A program made the position numbers and the translations under genes. From Pelagihabitans sp963760375 (lineage in GTDB: Bacteria > Bacteroidota > Bacteroidia > Flavobacteriales > Flavobacteriaceae): a DNA stretch of 64,000 nt. The DNA is taken from contig CAVXCS010000001.1 in the NCBI GenBank assembly GCA_963760375.1, positions 124,001-188,000 on the forward strand. Reading direction: 5' to 3'. Under the pieces are notes generated by a model that had not been told where the DNA came from, did no database searches, and saw only the letters and a program-made list of their open reading frames with translations. Below are positions 58,297 to 64,000 of the stretch, piece after piece (position 1 is the stretch's first letter; each line of letters begins with the position of its first letter).

Positions 58297-59229
58297 TCAG
58301 TTGATACCCATCAATTCGACATCGAAGATCAGGGTAGCATTCGGAGGAATGACTCCGCCCGCCCCGGCGCTACCGTAGGCAAGATCGGAAGGTATCACGA
58401 ACCGGGCCTTATCCCCTACTTTTAAGAGTTCGATCCCCTCATCCCAACCTGGAATGACCTGACCTACGCCCAATTGAAAATCGATCGGTTGCTTTCTTTT
58501 ATAGGACGAATCAAAAACCTGCCCCGAAAGCAGGGATCCTTCATAGTGAACCGATACCTCCTGCCCCTTTTCGGCCTTGGCACCATTTCCTTTTTGTATG
58601 ATTTTATATCTAAGACCGCTAGGGGTTTCATCGAAACCGGACGCCACCTTATTCATTTCTTCTTTTTGCTTTTCCCTTTCTGCCGCAATTCTTTTGGCCT
58701 TCGTACTTTCAAATTCCCCAAAGGCCTTGAGTGCATCCCAATTTTTTGCGGCCGAGCCAACCCTTACAATCTCCAGTCGCTCCACCACATCGTCTTGGGC
58801 TATTGAATCAACCACTTCCTGGCCTTCCACCACTTGTCCAAAAACGGTATGTTTATTGTCTAACCAGGGCGTGGCCACGTGGGTGATGAAAAACTGGCTT
58901 CCATTGGTCCCGGGACCTGCATTGGCCATGGATAGCACCCCAGGCCCGCTGTGTTTTAAGTCTGGATGAAATTCGTCATCAAATTTATATCCCGCATCTC
59001 CGGTGCCGGTACCCTTCGGACACCCGCCTTGAATCATGAAATCGGGGATGACGCGATGGAATTTCAATCCGTCGTAGTAGGGAGTACCCTCCGGTTTAAC
59101 CGAATTTTTCTTTAAGCCTTCTGCCAAAGCCACAAAGTTTCCCACCGTTCCGGGGGTTTTGTCATAGGTGAGTTTCACCAATATTTCTCCTTTTGTAGTA
59201 TTGAATTTCGCGTAGATTCCGTCTTTCAT
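58297..59229 (-). CDS. Peptidyl-prolyl isomerase, cyclophilin-FKBP fusion
   Basis: 310 residues from ATG 59229 (MKDGIYAKFNTTKGEILV). Residues 5-165 are a cyclophilin (GLKFHRVIPDFMIQGGCPKGTGTGDAGY, GVLSMANAGPGTNGSQFFIT, HTVFGQVVEGQEVVDSI). Residues 215-310 are an FKBP domain (GLRYKIIQKGNGAKAEKGQEVSVHYEGSL, GVGQVIPGWDEGIELLKVGDKARFVIPSDLAYG). A charged helix links them. Two unrelated proline isomerases in one chain. No signal peptide from this start, so cytoplasmic. The promoter at 59252-59282 fits this start. Confidence 0.94.
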   Translation of the reverse strand: MKDGIYAKFNTTKGEILVKLTYDKTPGTVGNFVALAEGLKKNSVKPEGTPYYDGLKFHRVIPDFMIQGGCPKGTGTGDAGYKFDDEFHPDLKHSGPGVLSMANAGPGTNGSQFFITHVATPWLDNKHTVFGQVVEGQEVVDSIAQDDVVERLEIVRVGSAAKNWDALKAFGEFESTKAKRIAAEREKQKEEMNKVASGFDETPSGLRYKIIQKGNGAKAEKGQEVSVHYEGSLLSGQVFDSSYKRKQPIDFQLGVGQVIPGWDEGIELLKVGDKARFVIPSDLAYGSAGAGGVIPPNATLIFDVELMGIN

Positions 59230-59251
59230 TTCGCTCGTTTTTGATGAGCGG

Positions 59252-59282
59252 CAAAAATACTGGAATTGTTTGGAGTATGAAA
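59252..59282 (-). promoter_or_regulatory. Promoter of the PPIase gene, TTTC-N19-TATTTTTG
   Basis: Minus-strand TATTTTTG (59252-59259) matches TAnnTTTG exactly; TTTC, one mismatch from TTTG, is 19 bases upstream. The box ends 22 bases before the ATG. Confidence 0.6.
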
Positions 59283-59335
59283 GTCGATGCATGGAAAGTT
59301 TGGCACTTCCTTAAGCCATGGACATCGGGTTTAGA

Positions 59336-60724
59336 TCACTCTTCCGCTGCCACACCATATTTATCAAAAAGGTACACCAACGACGCCATGGCTCCTGCAC
59401 CCAATTCAAGTTCGCGGCGGTTCACAAATTCAAAAGTATCGTTTTCGGCATGATGATAGTCAAAATACCTTTGTGAATCGGGTCTTAGTCCGGCCAGTAC
59501 GATGCCATTGGTCTTCAACGGACCAATATCGGCACCTCCGCCTCTACCATTGGTGAATTCATGTATCAAATAGGGCTCAAAAAATGGTTTCCATGCCAGT
59601 ATTCTATCAAAATTGTCGGCAGAGCAATCGAAGGCAAAACCCCTTGGCGTAAAACCCCCGGAATCGCTTTCGAGCGCAAAAACATGTTTTTCATTGTTTT
59701 GCTTTGCCATTTCGGCATATTGCTTGCCCCCTTTTAATCCGTTCTCCTCGTTCATAAATAGCACTACCCGAATGGTCCGCAACGGTTTATAGTCCAATTT
59801 TTTGAATAAACGAAGTACTTCCATGGCCTGAACACAACCGGCGCCGTCATCATGCGATCCATCGCCCAGATCCCAAGAATCGAGGTGTCCGCCGATGACC
59901 ATTATTTCATTGGGATAAGTGCTGCCCGTGAGTTCCCCGATCACATTGAAGGAATCAACTTCACCAAAATCCTTGCAGTTCTGTTTAAAATAAACTTTGG
60001 TATCCGGATTCAACTTGATGGTGGTGCTGAGCATATTGGCGGCTTTGGTGCTTATTGCGGCAGCTGGAATTCTCTGGTCTATGGGAAGGTCTCCATAGTT
60101 TAAAGAACCCGTGTGCGGAAAGTCGTCGAGCCTGAGGTTCATCGACCTGACGATTACGCCTAGGGCACCGAACTTGGAAGCTTCAGAAGCCCCGGAAGAT
60201 CGTTGGTCCACCGCTCCGGCATACGCTTCGAAAGTATTGATCTTGGTCGGATCCATTGGCCTGTTGAAAAATACGATCTTGCCCTCGATTTTTTCCCTGC
60301 CGAATTCTTTTAACTGTTCTATTCCCTGTACTTCGATCACATTGGCCTTAATGCCGCCCAAAGGTGTCGCGACCGATCCGCCCAAGGCACATATCGCCAG
60401 GTTGGTGGTGATGCCCGGACTGGTTTCCATGTAGGCGAACTCTGGCGCCCCGCGCACCCATTTGGGTACTTTAACGGGTTGTAGCCATACCCGATCCAGG
60501 TTAAGGGAGTCGAGCCGCGATTTGGTATAATCGATGGCCAGTTGTGCCTCGACCGATCCTGAAAGCCTGCCCCCGATTTGATTGGAGAGATAATTGAGCC
60601 AGCCGTAGGCTTTGCCATCCCTTAGGGAAGCATCATAAAATGCCCTGAACTGTTTTTCGTCATCGAGTTGTCCATAACATTGACCAATGATCGATAACAT
60701 GAGCAACACCATCATTTTTTTCAT
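59336..60724 (-). CDS. Secreted M28-family zinc aminopeptidase/carboxypeptidase-Q-like
   Basis: 462 residues with signal peptide (MVLLMLSIIGQCYGQ). A PA-domain insertion (about 120-250) precedes the M28 zinc domain: VIGGHLDSWDLGDGSHDDGAG (His, Asp), FMNEENGLKGG (catalytic Glu pair), FALESDSGGFTPRGF (Asp) and the last ligand His in FDYHHAENDTF. Likely frees amino acids from peptides outside the cytoplasm. Its ATG overlaps the PPK2-type gene's stop by four bases, so the two are cotranscribed. Confidence 0.92.
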   Translation of the reverse strand: MKKMMVLLMLSIIGQCYGQLDDEKQFRAFYDASLRDGKAYGWLNYLSNQIGGRLSGSVEAQLAIDYTKSRLDSLNLDRVWLQPVKVPKWVRGAPEFAYMETSPGITTNLAICALGGSVATPLGGIKANVIEVQGIEQLKEFGREKIEGKIVFFNRPMDPTKINTFEAYAGAVDQRSSGASEASKFGALGVIVRSMNLRLDDFPHTGSLNYGDLPIDQRIPAAAISTKAANMLSTTIKLNPDTKVYFKQNCKDFGEVDSFNVIGELTGSTYPNEIMVIGGHLDSWDLGDGSHDDGAGCVQAMEVLRLFKKLDYKPLRTIRVVLFMNEENGLKGGKQYAEMAKQNNEKHVFALESDSGGFTPRGFAFDCSADNFDRILAWKPFFEPYLIHEFTNGRGGGADIGPLKTNGIVLAGLRPDSQRYFDYHHAENDTFEFVNRRELELGAGAMASLVYLFDKYGVAAEE

Positions 60725-61605
60725 ACTTTCCCTTTTTCCAACTGCTCTTTATAATATTCAAGATTGGCTTTTACCTTGTCGCTCAATTCAGGCTCCTTGA
60801 TGTCTTTGAATTTCGTCAATTCCTGCAAAAGGATTGATGCCACGATCAATCGCGAGGCGGTTTTATTATCGGCAGGGATCACGAACCAAGGTGCCTGCTG
60901 GGTTGAAGTGCGATTGATGGCCTCTTCATAGTATTTTTGATAGGAATCCCAAAGTTCGCGTTCTTCGAGGTCATCGGGCGAAAACTTCCAGTTCTTAACC
61001 CTTTTTTCAAGCCTTCTTAGCAGGCGTTTACGCTGTTCTTCTTTTGATAGATGTAGAAAGAACTTAAAAATCAATGTGCCGTGTTCGGCAAGGTGCTTTT
61101 CGAAATTGATGATCTGCTCGAAACGCTTGTCCCAAAACTTCTGGTCGATGTCGCTCACTTCATTTATTCCCGGAATATTCTCTGCCATGATGTATTGGGG
61201 ATGCACCCGGGTCACCAGTACGTTTTCGTAATGGGTGCGATTGAATACGCCGAATTTACCTTTGGCGGGCAGCGCGATGTAATGCCTCCAGAGGTAATTG
61301 TGTTTCAATTCGAGATCTGTCGGCACTTTAAAACTGGTGACCTCCACGCCACTGATGTTGAAATCTTTAAAGACTTCCTTTATGAGGCTGTCTTTGCCAG
61401 CGGAATCCATTCCCTGCAGGCATATCAACACACTATATTTCCCATGGGCGTAGAGGACATCCTGGAATTCTCCCAAGATGACCCTTGTTTTTTCAAGTTC
61501 CTTCTCGAGTTTTTTCTCCGACTTGCCAAAATCTTCATAGGTTGGACGGTCGGTCAGTTTTTTAACGTCGGCCACCCGGTACTTTGTGATATTCACTTTA
61601 TCCAT
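60721..61605 (-). CDS. PPK2 family polyphosphate:nucleotide phosphotransferase
   Basis: 294 residues from ATG 61605 (MDKVNITKYRV). P-loop kinase fold: Walker A LQGMDSAGKDSLIKEVF, Walker B-like FGVFNRTHYENVLVTRVHP, and lid region LSKEEQRKRLLRRLEKRVKNWKFSPDDLEER. Length and motifs fit the single-domain PPK2 group that phosphorylates nucleoside mono- or diphosphates with polyphosphate. Cytoplasmic. First gene of a two-gene operon with the M28 peptidase, without obvious functional link. Confidence 0.93.
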   Translation of the reverse strand: MDKVNITKYRVADVKKLTDRPTYEDFGKSEKKLEKELEKTRVILGEFQDVLYAHGKYSVLICLQGMDSAGKDSLIKEVFKDFNISGVEVTSFKVPTDLELKHNYLWRHYIALPAKGKFGVFNRTHYENVLVTRVHPQYIMAENIPGINEVSDIDQKFWDKRFEQIINFEKHLAEHGTLIFKFFLHLSKEEQRKRLLRRLEKRVKNWKFSPDDLEERELWDSYQKYYEEAINRTSTQQAPWFVIPADNKTASRLIVASILLQELTKFKDIKEPELSDKVKANLEYYKEQLEKGKV

Positions 61606-61752
61606 GGGGGGAATATAAAATATTTTATCGTTTAACGGCACAAATTGTTAAAAAAAAAGGTCGTTCACCAATTGAATCTTTCGGTTTGTCCAATTTATCC
61701 GAATAGGGCTACCATGTATCGAAAAAACAAGGCATGCGAGGGACCGGTTGCG

Positions 61753-61760
61753 TAACTTTG
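61753..61760 (+). promoter_or_regulatory. -7 promoter element TAACTTTG
   Basis: Exact TAnnTTTG, 40 bases before ATG 61801. No -33 TTTG. Confidence 0.5.
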
Positions 61761-61800
61761 AACTGTAAAATCCCAAATTTTACCCCTAATTATGCATGCA

Positions 61801-62505
61801 ATGAAAACGTTACGGTTAATTGGCTGCGCTTTCGCCATTTTGCTCCTCTTTGCCTTCAAGCCCAGCAAAGCCTGTGAATATTCAGGTTCCAACATCAATT
61901 ACATCAAGACACAGATCGAAAAAGCCATTTCGCAGAACGATCTTAATCTGGTCCGGTACTATACCTATAAGGCGCTGGACGGTATTGAAAAGTCAAAAAA
62001 ACAGTTGGATGATTGTGGCTGCCAGCATGCCGCCATCGGTGTTGAGGAAAGCGCCCATCTATTAAAAAGAGCGGCCAAGGAAAGTACTTTAAACGGCTCA
62101 CTGGCACTGCTCGGCAGGTCGTTGGAAAATACAAAGGGCAGTATCGACGCATTGGATCGGCACGAAGAACATTTGGCCAAACCCAAAAAAGACGTGCTTG
62201 CCATGAACATGGACCACCCGGCAGACAACATTCCTGGAGTTCAATTGGAAAACCGATATTTACAGGAAAAAATAGATATTTCCCTGGAAACGTACCGGGA
62301 GTCGCTCCAGAAGGTGGTGTTGACGGTCGATTGCAAGGAAGCCCATGCTTTTGCCGAAAGAATCTACAAACACTGTGAAAAGGAACTGTTGAAACCCAAT
62401 CAGACCGAAGGCAAGAAATACTATAACCTAAGGACCCAACAAATCACGGCTCAGGCCCTGGAAGAACTAGGAAATTGCGGTAAAAACGAGAGAATGGGCA
62501 GATAA
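61801..62505 (+). CDS. Secreted helical protein, unknown function
   Basis: 234 residues from ATG 61801 (MKTLRLIGCAFAILLLFAF); another ATG three codons earlier is possible. Signal peptide ends near SKAC. The mature protein is helical with seven or eight cysteines, several paired by spacing (DDCGCQHA, VDCKEAHAFAERIYKHCEKE, LGNCGKN), suggesting disulfides in the periplasm or outside. Repeated motif-like KALDGIEKSKKQL and SLENTKGSIDALD helices hint at a helical-hairpin bundle. No named family recognised. Confidence 0.7.
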   Translation: MKTLRLIGCAFAILLLFAFKPSKACEYSGSNINYIKTQIEKAISQNDLNLVRYYTYKALDGIEKSKKQLDDCGCQHAAIGVEESAHLLKRAAKESTLNGSLALLGRSLENTKGSIDALDRHEEHLAKPKKDVLAMNMDHPADNIPGVQLENRYLQEKIDISLETYRESLQKVVLTVDCKEAHAFAERIYKHCEKELLKPNQTEGKKYYNLRTQQITAQALEELGNCGKNERMGR

Positions 62506-62554
62506 CCCGAGCCGTATCTTGAGGCATATCATTTTGGTCGGGATTTGGTGTTCT

Positions 62555-63718
62555 CTATTTGCTGGCGAACAACTTCACATCTTTCTCGGTGACTTCTTTA
62601 CCCCCGAGGATGATCAGTCGCTCCACCACATTGCGAAGCTCCCTGATATTCCCCGTCCAATCAAAACCTTGCAATAATTTGATTGCGCCCGCTGAAAATA
62701 CCTTTGGGGCGATACCCTGTTCAGAAGCAATTTTTTCGGCGAAATGAGCAATCAATATGGGGATATCACCCCTACGGTCGTTTAGGGAGGGCACCTTTAT
62801 CAAAATTACGGCCAAGCGATGGTAGAGGTCTTCCCGAAATTTTCCTTCCTTGATTTCCTTTTTCAAGTCTTTGTTGGTGGCGGCCACTACCCTGACATCG
62901 ACTTTGATATCTTTATCGCTGCCCACCCTTGAAATTTTGCTCTCCTGCAACGCGCGGAGCACTTTGGCTTGGGCAGAAAGGCTCATGTCACCGATCTCAT
63001 CCAGGAAAATGGTCCCGTTATTGGCGGCCTCAAACTTACCTGCCCGATCTTTTACCGCAGAGGTAAAGGCCCCTTTGACATGACCGAACAGTTCGCTCTC
63101 AATCAATTCTGAGGGTATGGCTGCACAATTCACTTCGATGAAAGGGGCATTGCTCCTTTGGCTCTTTTCATGGAGCCAATGGGCCACCAATTCCTTCCCT
63201 GTGCCATTATCGCCGGTAATCAAGACCCTGGCATCGGTAGGGGCCACTTTTTCGATCATCTCCTTAATATTGGCGATTTCATCGCTCTGGCCTACCATTT
63301 CATAATTCTTACTTACCTTTTTCTTGAGGATGATATTTTCGACCACCAGTTCCTTTCGGTCCAAGGCGTTTCGCACTGTGGTTAGCAATCGGTTCAAATC
63401 GGGGGGTTTTGAAATATAATCAAAAGCGCCTGCCCTCATGGTACTGACCGCAGTTTCCAAATCGCCATGCCCTGAGATCATGATGAACGGTATTTCCGGT
63501 TTGAATTTTCGTGCCGCCTCCAGCACCTCTACCCCATCCATCTTCGGCATCTTAATATCACAGAGTACCAGATCATAATCGTTATTTTTGATGGCCTCCA
63601 AGCCTTTTAGGCCATCTTCGGCCTCTTCTACCGTATAACTTTCGTTTTCCTCCGATAGTATCTTCACCAACACCCTTCTGATGGCCGCCTCATCCTCTAT
63701 TACCAAAATTCTTGACAT
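62555..63718 (-). CDS. Sigma-54-type response regulator lacking a DNA-binding domain
   Basis: 387 residues. Receiver domain 3-117 (acidic EDE at 8-10, phospho-acceptor D54, K103). AAA+ sigma-54 activator domain about 140-375: Walker A GDNGTGKE (169-176), the GAFTGA loop reads GAFTSA (216-221), Walker B FLDE (238-241), arginine finger region REDLYHRLAV. The protein stops at FASK, immediately after the AAA+ C-terminal subdomain, with no Fis-type helix-turn-helix. The next 50 bases end in a convergent gene, so none is hidden. It may act from solution or not on sigma-54 at all. Upstream on the same strand is an outer-membrane protein gene. Confidence 0.93.
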   Translation of the reverse strand: MSRILVIEDEAAIRRVLVKILSEENESYTVEEAEDGLKGLEAIKNNDYDLVLCDIKMPKMDGVEVLEAARKFKPEIPFIMISGHGDLETAVSTMRAGAFDYISKPPDLNRLLTTVRNALDRKELVVENIILKKKVSKNYEMVGQSDEIANIKEMIEKVAPTDARVLITGDNGTGKELVAHWLHEKSQRSNAPFIEVNCAAIPSELIESELFGHVKGAFTSAVKDRAGKFEAANNGTIFLDEIGDMSLSAQAKVLRALQESKISRVGSDKDIKVDVRVVAATNKDLKKEIKEGKFREDLYHRLAVILIKVPSLNDRRGDIPILIAHFAEKIASEQGIAPKVFSAGAIKLLQGFDWTGNIRELRNVVERLIILGGKEVTEKDVKLFASK

Positions 63719-63729
63719 TTTTTCTCTTT

Positions 63730-64000
63730 TTATAGTCCTATTCTGAAACCGCTCCTGAAGTAGAAGCTGGCCTTGTCGTTCAATATAAATATATCATTTC
63801 TATTCTTATCCCTCAATACGCCCGACTGCAGTACCGTGTGGCCAAAGTATGCATATATGCCCATGACTTTGGTAATGTTGTATTGATAACCCAGCGTGAC
63901 CAGGGCGGCAGAGGACGATATTGAAGAGGCAATTCCGGTATCGGGCAATACCGTTGTATTTTGAAGGTTTACATAATACCCATCCAAAATAAATTCGGTT
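63730..64000 (-). CDS. Outer-membrane beta-barrel protein, C-terminal end
   Basis: The gene runs off the window; the last 89 residues are visible. Alternating aromatic and hydrophobic strands (ALVTLGYQYNITKVMGIYAYFGHTVLQSG, then DIFILNDKASFYFRSGFRIGL) end in a hydrophobic strand typical of barrel proteins of the DUF6588/transporter type. It precedes the response-regulator gene by 11 bases on the same strand. Confidence 0.6.
   Translation of the reverse strand, partial: TEFILDGYYVNLQNTTVLPDTGIASSISSSAALVTLGYQYNITKVMGIYAYFGHTVLQSGVLRDKNRNDIFILNDKASFYFRSGFRIGL

Noticed and set aside
1..64000. CRISPR arrays, insertion sequences, integrases, tRNA or rRNA genes
   Set aside because: None found on reading both strands; repeated motifs seen are within coding repeats, terminators or promoters.

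Overview
The window reads as chromosomal DNA of a Flavobacteriaceae-type Bacteroidetes. The evidence is two cell-surface proteins with type-B C-terminal signals of the type IX secretion system, a FecA-like TonB receptor, Bacteroidetes-typical families (DUF3276, DUF1573 beside yajC, a long NusB, DUF2911), and promoters of the form TTTG-N(19-23)-TAnnTTTG with no obvious Shine-Dalgarno sequences. GC looks to be in the mid-forties by eye. No tRNA, rRNA, insertion sequence, integrase, CRISPR array or phage gene was seen. Nearly everything is ordinary chromosomal gene content.

Layout. 0-5.8 kb: a truncated CBM9-like sugar-binding protein, an ECF sigma factor operon ending in an adhesin-like protein with a Met/Glu/Lys coiled coil, aldose epimerase, a DUF2911 protein and the MeaB GTPase. 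5.9-10.2 kb: membrane glycosylation genes (GT2 transferase and AglD-like membrane protein converging on an ArnT-like transferase and a PAP2 phosphatase). 10.3-14.6 kb: MATE transporter, an unannotated protein with protein-kinase-like motifs, and an ABC-2 exporter. 14.9-18.1 kb: two tandem paralogous T9SS surface proteins. 18.1-30 kb: housekeeping genes (uvrB, M20 peptidase, Hsp20, sucC, LON-domain protein, lysA, guaB); lysA carries a one-base frameshift. 30-43.3 kb: TonB receptor with a repeated operator-like half-site, cupredoxin-dehydrogenase and DUF1080 proteins, HMG-CoA lyase, LysE exporter, pyrD, pepT and a Tat-exported Gfo/Idh/MocA oxidoreductase. 43.4-56.1 kb: nusB-DUF1573-yajC, an MsbA-like ABC exporter, a PUR-alpha-like protein, an M14 carboxypeptidase, and small operons for detoxification, bile-acid-type transport and lipid acylation. 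56.3-59.2 kb: 1-Cys peroxiredoxin, cold-shock protein, then a gene-poor stretch, then a cyclophilin-FKBP fusion. 59.3-64 kb: M28 peptidase, PPK2-type kinase, a sigma-54 activator without a DNA-binding domain, and a truncated outer-membrane protein.

The most unusual content is at 57.6-58.2 kb. Behind the cold-shock gene lie three tandem micro-genes of 28, 29 and 34 codons, each too short for normal gene calling. All three encode one hydrophobic helix with the same skeleton (M-x2-F-F-x5-L-x3-N-x2-L-L-x2-S), although their DNA differs. They look like a paralogous family of single-span micro-membrane proteins. Strong hairpins lie between and after them. Type I toxin-like peptides or stress-linked micro-membrane proteins are possible roles, but function is inference only.
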